DNA of 9,987 bases from JBJXGC01 sp046154545 (lineage in GTDB: Bacteria; Chloroflexota; Dehalococcoidia; Tepidiformales; Tepidiformaceae), in the NCBI GenBank assembly GCA_046154545.1, contig JBJXGC010000137.1:1-9987 (forward strand), in the 5' to 3' direction. Positions 1 through 6,190 of this stretch are shown piece after piece. Within the stretch, counting starts at the first letter, position 1, and every line of letters starts with the position of its first letter. A program made the position numbers and the translations under genes. A model generated the notes under the pieces. The model did no database searches. It saw only the letters and a program-made list of their open reading frames with translations, and was not told where the DNA came from.

Positions 1-1613
1 GACACGTCGATGATGGAAACGGACCCGTCAACCACCGCGTCGCCTGCGAGCAGCGTCACTGCAGGCAGCGTGTTCGCGCCATTCGCCGGTACAAAGGCCG
101 CACGGACGGCCGACAGGAAGCCAGGCGCCGCCGCTTCGACCCGGTACGCCTGCCCCGGCGTCAGGCCGGTGACTGAGAAGGCGCCGCTCCCATTCGTCAC
201 GGCCGACCGCGCGCCCGGCGAGAGAGTTACGGTGACCCCTGAGTAGTTCGTCCGTCCCTGGAGGCTCACTGAGCCGCTGAGCGTGGCGGTCCCGGGCGCC
301 GGCGGAGTTGTCGCAGGCGTGGGGGTGGGCGTCGCCGTAGCGGCTGCGGTTGGCGTTGGGGTGGCCGTCGGAGTGACGGTGGACGCCGGCGCCGGTGGGG
401 GCGGAGATGCGGCGGCCGTAGAACTGAAGATAGCGAAATCCTTGGCCATCATCGGGTACCCGGTGGTGTACCAATCGTCGTTGCTGAAGCGGAAGTTCAC
501 CGCCCGGGCGCCCGCGGGCATGGGCGTCCAGTAGCTGGAGAAGTGCTCGGGATGGGCGCCGTTTTCGGTGGCGAACTGCCGCTGCGCGAGAGTGAAGGGG
601 CCGCCGTCGAAGCTCACCTCGATCCGGCCAATGGCGGCGAACCGGAGCATCGCATTGGCCGGGGCCGGCTGGGCGAACGTTACCCGCTGCGAGGCGCTGT
701 CGGCGTACCGGCGGTCAGCCTTGATGATGGTGAACGGCTCGGCCGGGCTGATCGTGACATTGTCCCAGTGCCACGTGGCCGGATCCCCAGATCCGTCCTT
801 CGTCGGGTTATACGAATGGTGGCCGAACTGAACGACGCCCTGTCTCCAACTGAGCGCCGGGATCGCGCGGTCGAAGAACACTATCGCCGTCGCGGTCGCG
901 CTCGCCACCCGCTCGAACTTCACGCGTGTCGGGCTGATGGTGAGACGCATCGTCTGGCGGACGGCGGCCTCGTTCGTGCCGGCAGTGATGCCCCGCGTCG
1001 TCGGTGCTGTGCCGAAGCTGTCATTGAATTGCCTGCTGGCTCCGTTCGTGTGAGTGATGAGGACAGGGGCGCCCTCCGCGTTGTCGATAGTGATTTGGAC
1101 AGCGTTCCGCGGTGCCCCGGCGAGGTCCACCTCGCCGAGGTTGAACGGGAGAGCGACATTGTCGGCGTACGGGGTGATCCAGATGTCCCACCAGTCTCGC
1201 GTGCTCATGCGTTCGCTGGAGATTTCGAAGCTGACTGTCCCACCACTGGAAATATCGACGAGCTGGTTAGGCGTGAGATAGATGACACCGTAGCCGCTCG
1301 CGTTGAGCGCCGTCATGACGTGATCTCGACATTGGAAGACGGCGCCTTCGTAGCTGCTGGTTGTGTGGGTCGCCGGTGGCCCCGCGCAATCGGGGCCATG
1401 TTGAGCCTGCATCGGTTCGAGCGAATTCCAGGTGCCGCTGTCCCTGCTATGTACCTGGACGTCCCAGGCAGTCGCATTGCCAAGCTGGGAAAACGGGAGC
1501 GGCGCTGCCGGTGAACCCGCGAAACCGTCTGTGAAGGTGCCTCCGGCCCCCTGGGCGATCCAGAAGCCGGCAGCCACGATTCCGGTCGCGAATACCAACA
1601 TAAGGCTCTTCAT
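1..1613 (-). CDS. Secreted modular protein with dockerin-like C-terminus (paralogue 1, 3' end outside window)
   Basis: An open frame of 537 codons starts at ATG 1611-1613 and runs off the left edge without a stop. Residues 1-22 form a signal peptide (Lys at position 2, hydrophobic core, ending near IAQGA). Residues about 45-398 are the conserved module shared with the next two genes. It contains one Cys pair (in PDCAGPP and FQCRDH), the RDWWDIW segment and the FGHHSY.PTKDG segment. A Thr/Pro/Ala-rich linker spans about 399-443. Residues about 444-523 look like a carboxypeptidase regulatory-like beta domain (SGSVSLQG, then NGSGAFSVTGLTPG). From residue 524, GDAVVDGSVSIIDVS matches the start of a dockerin type I calcium repeat, cut by the window edge. 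The start is supported by alignment with the next paralogue (MK-hydrophobic-AQGA-GTF). No enzyme motif is visible. Function is unknown; an extracellular binding or surface protein is inferred. Confidence 0.85.
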   Translation of the reverse strand, partial: MKSLMLVFATGIVAAGFWIAQGAGGTFTDGFAGSPAAPLPFSQLGNATAWDVQVHSRDSGTWNSLEPMQAQHGPDCAGPPATHTTSSYEGAVFQCRDHVMTALNASGYGVIYLTPNQLVDISSGGTVSFEISSERMSTRDWWDIWITPYADNVALPFNLGEVDLAGAPRNAVQITIDNAEGAPVLITHTNGASRQFNDSFGTAPTTRGITAGTNEAAVRQTMRLTISPTRVKFERVASATATAIVFFDRAIPALSWRQGVVQFGHHSYNPTKDGSGDPATWHWDNVTISPAEPFTIIKADRRYADSASQRVTFAQPAPANAMLRFAAIGRIEVSFDGGPFTLAQRQFATENGAHPEHFSSYWTPMPAGARAVNFRFSNDDWYTTGYPMMAKDFAIFSSTAAASPPPPAPASTVTPTATPTPTAAATATPTPTPATTPPAPGTATLSGSVSLQGRTNYSGVTVTLSPGARSAVTNGSGAFSVTGLTPGQAYRVEAAAPGFLSAVRAAFVPANGANTLPAVTLLAGDAVVDGSVSIIDV

Positions 1614-1747
1614 ATAAGGGCCAGTCTGGGATCGTTCCAGAGCAGGATCAACGGTGGACACGCCGGTCTTGTAAAATCCCGCTCGCGGAATGCAAACTAC
1701 CGTGTAAATTCTCGCCAGAAGAGTCCCAGAACGCTGGGCCTCCGGCG

Positions 1748-1786
1748 AAAAGAGGCGCCGTACCTGACAGGTACGGCGCCTCTTTT
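1748..1786 (-). terminator. Perfect hairpin terminator after paralogue 2
   Basis: A perfect inverted repeat: arm 1748-1766 (AAAAGAGGCGCCGTACCTG) is complementary to 1768-1786 with one base between, so about 18 pairs with a 3-nt loop. A-run and T-run ends make it able to work on either strand. It lies about 25 bases past the stop codon of the minus-strand gene at 1812-3701, and upstream of the start of the next gene at 1613. It therefore most likely ends that transcript and separates the two paralogues. Confidence 0.9.
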
Positions 1787-1811
1787 CGTAACCCGTGTTG
1801 CCGGACGATTT

Positions 1812-3701
1812 CTAGCGGACGCGCACCGTCGCGGCGGCGTTGTTCCAGCTGTAGAGCGCCCCCCAGCCGGGCTTGAAGATCCCGATCTTCACGGTGTAGC
1901 TCGCCGTTCCGGCAGGCGATGGCACGGCGTAAGCGACGTTGAAGGTAAGCGGGACACCGGCCGTGAACTTCGTGTTGTCAAAGAACCTCTGGAATACGCG
2001 CTTGCCAGCCGCGTCGAAGATCTCGATATCGACAAGTGCGCTCCCCGTTCCTGGGCTCGTTACCGTCGCCTTGACGTTCATCGTCATGCCCGGCGAGACC
2101 GGCGAGGGGCTGATGGTCGCGGAGGTTGTCCACCTGCCCGTGATTGGTCCAGGCGTAGGGGTGGTGGTTGGCGTTGCTGTCCGCGTGACCGTGGGCGTCG
2201 CGGTCCCCGCGGGCCGGGTTGGCGTGGCTGTTGCGGTCCCCGCGGGCCGGGTTGGCGTGGCTGTTGCGGTTGCTGCGGGCCGGGTTGGCGTGGCCGTTGC
2301 GGTTGCCGCAGGCGCGGGTGGCGTGGCCGTCGCGGTTGCCGCGGGCCGGGTTGGCGTGGCCGTCGCGGTCGCCGCAGGCCCGGTTGGCGTGGCCGTCGCG
2401 GTTGCCGCCGGCCCGGTTGGCGTGGCCGTCGCGGTTGCCGCAGGCCCGGTTGGAGTAGCAGTGGCCGAGGCTGGGGCCGTGGCCGTTGGGAGGGGCACAG
2501 ACCCGGGAGCGGAGGAACTAAAGATCGCGAAGTCCTTCGCCATCATCGGGTATCCGGTCGTGTACCAGCCGTCGCTCGTGAAGCGGAACTTCACCGTCTT
2601 CGCGCCAACGGGCACCGGCGTCCAGTAGTTCGAGAAGTGCTCGGGGTGAGCGCCGTTCTGGGTTGCGAACTGCCTCTGGGCAGCGCTGAAAGGTCCGCCG
2701 TCGAAGCTCACCTCCGGCCGCCCGATGGCCGAGAAACGCAGCATACCGTTCGCCGGGGCGGGCTGCGCGAACGTCAGCACCTGGCTCGCACTGTCCACAA
2801 ACCGGCGGTCCGCCTTGATGATCGTGAACGGCTCGGCCGGGCTAACGCTGAAGTTGTCCCAGTGCCAGGTCGCGGGGACTCCGGCCCCGTCCTTGGTCGG
2901 CGTATACGAATGGTGGCCGAACTGGACAACGCCCTGTGACCAGCTGAGGGCCGGGATCGTCCGGTCGAAGAAGACGACGGCCGTGGCCGTGGCGCTCGCC
3001 AAGCGCTCGAACTTCACCCGTGTTGGGCTGAGGGTGAGGCGCATGGTCTGACGCACGGCGGACTGGTTCGTGCCAGCCACGATCCCCGACGTGGTGGATG
3101 GCGTGTTCCCGCCACTGTTGTGCATTGTGCCGTTGCCGTTGCTGTAGGTCGTTAACACCGGTGCGCTCTCGGCGTTGTCGATCCCGATGTGGACGGCATT
3201 TCGCGGTGCGCCGGCGAGATCGACGTCGCCGTTCTGGAACGGGAGGGCGATGTTGTCGGCGTACGGAGTCACCCAGATGTCCCACCAGTCACGTTTGCTC
3301 ATGCGCTCCGTGGAGATGTCGAAACTGACGGTACCGCCCGATGAAATGTCGATCAGCTGGTTCGGCGTGAGGTAGATAACGCCGTACCCGGTGGTATTGA
3401 TGGCCGTCATGATGTGGTCTTTGCACTGGAAGACCGCACCTTCGTAGCTGTTGGTGGAATGCGTAGCCGGTGGGGCCGAGCAATCAGATCCGTGCTGCGC
3501 TTGCATGGACTCCAGGGAATACCAGGTATTGGTGTCGCGGCTATGCACCTGCACGTCCCACGAGGCCGCGTTCGCTTCGACCGACTGTGGTGAGGGCGGC
3601 GCCCCAGTGAACCCATCACTGAACGTACCACTTGCACCCTGCGCTATCACCAGACCGGCGACCGCCATGCTGGCTGTGACGACAAGCAAGAGAATCTTCA
3701 T
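1812..3701 (-). CDS. Secreted modular protein with Thr-Pro repeat linker and Ig-like C-terminal domain (paralogue 2)
   Basis: 629 residues from ATG 3699-3701, stop TAG at 1812-1814. The frame stays open to a GTG at 3743. I prefer the ATG because it gives a signal peptide (MKILLLVVTAS...AQGAS) that aligns start-to-start with paralogue 1; neither start has a clear Shine-Dalgarno. Residues about 45-398 are the shared module: Cys pair in GSDCSAPP and FQCKDH, YLTPNQL, RDWWDIW, FGHHSY, and a second beta-rich part from FTIIKADRR to DFAIFS. Only two cysteines remain in the mature protein, suggesting one disulfide. The fold is probably a concanavalin-like beta sandwich plus a smaller beta domain (inference). 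Residues about 400-517 are a Thr-Pro linker with 11-residue repeats. The last 112 residues form an Ig-like domain ending in YTVKIGIFKPGWG and SWNNAAATVRV; from memory, similar domains end secreted glycoside hydrolases in Chloroflexota. No catalytic motif is seen. Confidence 0.85.
   Translation of the reverse strand: MKILLLVVTASMAVAGLVIAQGASGTFSDGFTGAPPSPQSVEANAASWDVQVHSRDTNTWYSLESMQAQHGSDCSAPPATHSTNSYEGAVFQCKDHIMTAINTTGYGVIYLTPNQLIDISSGGTVSFDISTERMSKRDWWDIWVTPYADNIALPFQNGDVDLAGAPRNAVHIGIDNAESAPVLTTYSNGNGTMHNSGGNTPSTTSGIVAGTNQSAVRQTMRLTLSPTRVKFERLASATATAVVFFDRTIPALSWSQGVVQFGHHSYTPTKDGAGVPATWHWDNFSVSPAEPFTIIKADRRFVDSASQVLTFAQPAPANGMLRFSAIGRPEVSFDGGPFSAAQRQFATQNGAHPEHFSNYWTPVPVGAKTVKFRFTSDGWYTTGYPMMAKDFAIFSSSAPGSVPLPTATAPASATATPTGPAATATATPTGPAATATATPTGPAATATATPTRPAATATATPPAPAATATATPTRPAATATATPTRPAGTATATPTRPAGTATPTVTRTATPTTTPTPGPITGRWTTSATISPSPVSPGMTMNVKATVTSPGTGSALVDIEIFDAAGKRVFQRFFDNTKFTAGVPLTFNVAYAVPSPAGTASYTVKIGIFKPGWGALYSWNNAAATVRVR
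2218..2448 (-). repeat. 33-bp tandem repeat encoding the Thr-Pro linker of paralogue 2
   Basis: Seven full in-frame 33-bp units start at 2218, 2251, 2284, 2317, 2350, 2383 and 2416. Each begins GTTGGCGTGG on the plus strand (GGTGGCGTGG at 2317), and a decayed unit follows at 2449. The encoded 11-residue unit reads PAATATATPTG or close variants, covering roughly residues 418-495. Units differ at a few bases, so the array is not a fresh duplication. The linker is likely extended, and a possible O-glycosylation target if the host glycosylates. Confidence 0.93.
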
Positions 3702-3747
3702 GCCAGCGAGGGTGGCCGATGGTCTCGCTTTACCGCAACCCACTAAT

Positions 3748-3763
3748 GTAACTTGGGAGTAAC
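3748..3763. promoter_or_regulatory. Direct repeat GTAAC-N6-GTAAC upstream of paralogue 2
   Basis: GTAAC at 3748-3752 recurs at 3759-3763, a spacing of 11 bases from start to start. It lies about 50 bases upstream of the preferred ATG of the minus-strand gene. An 11-base period fits the same-face half-sites used by OmpR/PhoB-type regulators (general knowledge). With only two five-base copies this could be chance. No good -35/-10 pair was found for this gene. Confidence 0.25.
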
Positions 3764-3837
3764 GAGTTAGCGGAATCTCATCAGCAAATTCGCAAATACG
3801 TCCAAGAGGGGACTATTCTCACTTGCGACATAGCAGT

Positions 3838-3877
3838 TAAGGGCGGCCACCTCGTCATTTTGAGGCGGCCGCCCTTA
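3838..3877 (-). terminator. Hairpin terminator after paralogue 3
   Basis: Arms 3838-3853 (TAAGGGCGGCCACCTC) and 3862-3877 (GAGGCGGCCGCCCTTA) pair over 16 positions with an 8-base loop. The single non-complementary position becomes a G-U wobble only when read from the minus strand, so the structure fits the transcript of the minus-strand gene that stops at 3902. No long U-tract follows the stem, so termination strength is uncertain. Confidence 0.78.
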
Positions 3878-3890
3878 GCGGGTCGTCAGC

Positions 3891-3899
3891 GGGGGGGGG
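3891..3899. repeat. Run of nine G
   Basis: Nine consecutive G sit between the stop codon at 3902 and the terminator hairpin. The run is non-coding, so a length change there would not alter a protein. It is also a place where assembly errors are likely. Confidence 0.9.
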
Positions 3900-3901
3900 C
3901 C

Positions 3902-5725
3902 CTACTTCACCGTGACCTTAAGAGCCGCGTCGTTCCAGGCGTACAGCCCCGCCCAGGACGGCTTGAAGACGCCCACCTTGACCGTGTAGGTCCCGGTTTC
4001 GCCCGTCGCCGGGACTTTGTAGGCGGCGTCGAAGGTCCGCGTCTGGCCGGCCGTAAACGCCCGGTTGTCGAAGACCTTCTGCGAGACCTTCGTGCCCGAG
4101 GGGCTGTAGATCTCGATGTCGATGAGCGCGTTGGCTGCCGCGGAACTCTTGACCGAGGCCTTGATCCTCATCGTGCCCCCGCGGAGGACCTCGACCGATG
4201 TGGCTGACGCCGACAGTGTCCACGTGCCCGCGCTCGGGCTGGGCGAAGCGGTGGGCGTGGCGGTCGGAGTGGCTGGCGTGGCGGTGGGCGTGGCCGGTGT
4301 AGCGGTGGGCGCGGCCGGTGTAGCGGTCGGCGTGGCCGGTGTGGCGGTCGGCGTGGCCGGTGTCGCGGTTGGCGTGGCCGGCGTGGCGGTCGGTGTGGCT
4401 GGCGCAGCGGTTGGCGTGGCCGGCGTGGCGGTCGGAGGCGGCACCGAGGCCGTCCCGTTGCTGAAGATCGCGAAGTCCTTTGCGATCATCGGGTAGCCGG
4501 TGGTGTACCAGCCGTCATTGCTGAAGCGGAGCTTCACCGTCCGCGCGCCGGCGGGCATCGGCGTCCAGAATGAGCTCATGTGCTCGAGGTGCGTCCCGTT
4601 GGTCATCGCCCACTGCTTTGCTGCCGGCTGGAACGCCCCGCCGTCGAAGCTGACGTCCACCTTGCCGATGGCCGAGAACCGGAGCATCGCGCCTGTGGGA
4701 GCTGGCTGGGCGAACGTGAGCGTCTGGCTTGCGTTGTCGATGTAGCGGCGGTCGGCCTTGATGATCGTGAACGGTACCGAGGGGCTGATCGTGAAGTTGT
4801 CCCAGTGGCGGGTGGCCGGGACGCCCGATCCGTCCTTCGTCGGGTTGTAGCTGTGGTGGCCGAACTGCACGACGCCCTGCGTCCAGTTCAGCGCCGGGAT
4901 GTCCTTGTCCACGAATACGACGGCGGCGCCGGTCGCGGAGGCCAGCCGCTCGAAGCGGATGTGGGTGGGCGTGAGCGTCAGCTTGAACGGCTGGCGCGTA
5001 GCTGACTGGTTCGTCCCAGCCACGATATTCGCGTTCCATGATGGTGAATTATAGACATCGTTGAGCACGCTGCTCGAGCCGTTCCTGATCACTCTCACGA
5101 TCGGGACGCTCTGGGCGTTGTTGATACCGATGTGGATGGTGTTCCGCGGCTCGCCCTGGAGATCGACGTCTCCCGCATCGAAGGGGAGGGCCACGTTGTC
5201 GTTATAGGGCGAGACCCAGATGTCGAACCAGTCGCGGGTGCTCATGCGCTCGGTCGAGAGTTCGAAGCTGACCGAACCGCCGCCGGCGAAGTCGACCATC
5301 TGGTTGGGCGTGAGATAAATGAGGCCATATCCGCTGGCATTTATCGCCGTCATGACGTGGTCTTTGCACTGGAAGACAGCGCCTTCGTAGCTGTTGGTGG
5401 AGTGGGTCGCCGGTGGGGCGCTGCAGTCCGACCCGTGCTGCGCGTTCATGTTCTCGAGCTGGTACCACGTGTTGCTATCGCGGCTGTGTACCTGGACATC
5501 GAAGTTGGCGAGGGCAGCACCCCCTGGCACACCGGCCATGGATGCCGGTGAGAGCGGCGCGCCAGTGAAGGTGGCGGTCGAGGGCGTGCCGGCGCCGAAG
5601 GCGACGCCCGTAACGACCAGGATGGAGCCGATGGCTCCAAGCGCGAACATGATTCCCCGTAAAGCGGACCGATTCTTCAAGGTGAGTCTCTCGTTTGGGT
5701 CAGTCTGGTTTTCGACCCCGTGCAT
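3902..5725 (-). CDS. Secreted modular protein with Thr-Pro repeat linker and Ig-like C-terminal domain (paralogue 3)
   Basis: 607 codons from ATG 5723-5725, stop TAG 3902-3904. Two shorter starts also fit: TTG at 5678-5680, giving a tidy signal peptide (KNRSALRG then a hydrophobic stretch ending FGAG), and ATG at 5648-5650. The ATG at 5725 has a G-rich stretch about nine bases upstream, so I keep it, but the 24 residues before the hydrophobic core make it uncertain. The shared module spans about residues 65-424, with the Cys pair in GSDCSAPP and FQCKDH, RDWFDIW and FGHHSYNPTKDG. A Thr-Pro linker with 7-residue repeats follows, then a 110-residue Ig-like domain ending YTVKVGVFKPSW and AWNDAALKV, clearly homologous to the end of paralogue 2. 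As the right-most copy it is upstream of the others, but its own terminator argues against co-transcription. No catalytic motif is recognised and function is unknown. Confidence 0.85.
   Translation of the reverse strand: MHGVENQTDPNERLTLKNRSALRGIMFALGAIGSILVVTGVAFGAGTPSTATFTGAPLSPASMAGVPGGAALANFDVQVHSRDSNTWYQLENMNAQHGSDCSAPPATHSTNSYEGAVFQCKDHVMTAINASGYGLIYLTPNQMVDFAGGGSVSFELSTERMSTRDWFDIWVSPYNDNVALPFDAGDVDLQGEPRNTIHIGINNAQSVPIVRVIRNGSSSVLNDVYNSPSWNANIVAGTNQSATRQPFKLTLTPTHIRFERLASATGAAVVFVDKDIPALNWTQGVVQFGHHSYNPTKDGSGVPATRHWDNFTISPSVPFTIIKADRRYIDNASQTLTFAQPAPTGAMLRFSAIGKVDVSFDGGAFQPAAKQWAMTNGTHLEHMSSFWTPMPAGARTVKLRFSNDGWYTTGYPMIAKDFAIFSNGTASVPPPTATPATPTAAPATPTATPATPTATPATPTATPATPTATPAAPTATPATPTATPATPTATPTASPSPSAGTWTLSASATSVEVLRGGTMRIKASVKSSAAANALIDIEIYSPSGTKVSQKVFDNRAFTAGQTRTFDAAYKVPATGETGTYTVKVGVFKPSWAGLYAWNDAALKVTVK
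4260..4427 (-). repeat. 21-bp tandem repeat encoding the Thr-Pro linker of paralogue 3
   Basis: Eight full 21-bp units start at 4260, 4281, 4302, 4323, 4344, 4365, 4386 and 4407, each beginning GCGGT on the plus strand; a partial unit starts at 4428. They encode the 7-residue unit PATPTAT with few changes. Period and unit differ from the 33-bp array of paralogue 2, so the two linkers grew independently. Confidence 0.93.
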
Positions 5726-6190
5726 CCACGTTCGGCCCCCTGGAGAGGCCGCGACATACGGGTTGCCCCATCCGCCGCGCGATTTATCCCGCGTTGTTAC
5801 CGTTCGGAACCCATATGACGCTGCAATCTTTCAAGGCTCCACAAGATGTCCACGATTGCGCCCGTAAAAGTGGACATCTGGCGCAATGTGAATCTACGGG
5901 GCGGCGGAAATCTCCGCGTTAGCTCGTGAATGACAGACTCGCTCGTCTCTCAACGGCGTCAGATGTGCATATGAATCCGCAATACATTACGGTCCGTTCA
6001 CGTAACGGTCACTCGCCGTTTACAAGGCAGGGCCTTTTGCGCCGTCAGAGAGGGCCGCGCGCCCGCATCATCAGTACCAGGCCAGTGGCTGCCGCCGGCG
6101 CGTGTGGAGCCGGCCGCCGTCTGGCGTGGCGCGCTGGTGGACGAACGTCAGGACACGGTCAGGGGCTCTTCTCAGCCGCGGCCACGGGCG
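5726..6190. other. Intergenic region with no supported gene
   Basis: These 465 bases separate the start of paralogue 3 from the stop of the lipoprotein gene; both flanking genes are on the minus strand. Frames here (for example 5926-6222) give Arg-rich low-information peptides without a ribosome-binding site. Visible structure is the interleaved dyads at 5844-5887, a short dyad CCGTT-CACGT-AACGG near 5995-6010, and a weak 5-bp hairpin AAGGC-AGG-GCCTT at 6024-6036. No convincing terminator was found just past 6191, and no clear -35/-10 pair for the gene ending at 3902. Confidence 0.7.
5844..5887. repeat. Two interleaved perfect inverted repeats
   Basis: AGATGTCCAC (5844-5853) is perfectly complementary to GTGGACATCT (5870-5879), and ATTGCGCC (5855-5862) to GGCGCAAT (5880-5887). 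The order is A, B, A', B', so the two stems cannot nest. They would form a pseudoknot-like fold or two alternative hairpins if transcribed, or two overlapping operators in DNA. The element lies about 120-160 bases upstream of the first start of paralogue 3. Confidence 0.85.

Noticed and set aside
543..1514. Plus-strand frame of 323 codons opposite paralogue 1
   Set aside because: It has no recognisable domain, and the minus frame here is continuous, has a signal peptide and aligns with two paralogues.
2218..2448. CRISPR-like array
   Set aside because: The repeats are contiguous with no unique spacers and encode an in-frame Thr-Pro linker.
1939..2628. Plus-strand frame rich in VGVAVAV repeats
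   Set aside because: This is the reverse reading of the Thr-Pro linker array of paralogue 2; the repetitive hydrophobic peptide is a shadow.
5790..5812. Possible tRNA T-arm (TTCGGAACC-like)
   Set aside because: It lacks the GGTTCGAATCC pattern, and no acceptor stem or anticodon arm could be found around it.
6024..6036. Hairpin AAGGC-AGG-GCCTT as terminator of the lipoprotein gene
   Set aside because: The stem is only five pairs, and it lies more than 150 bases beyond the stop codon with no U-tract on the minus strand.
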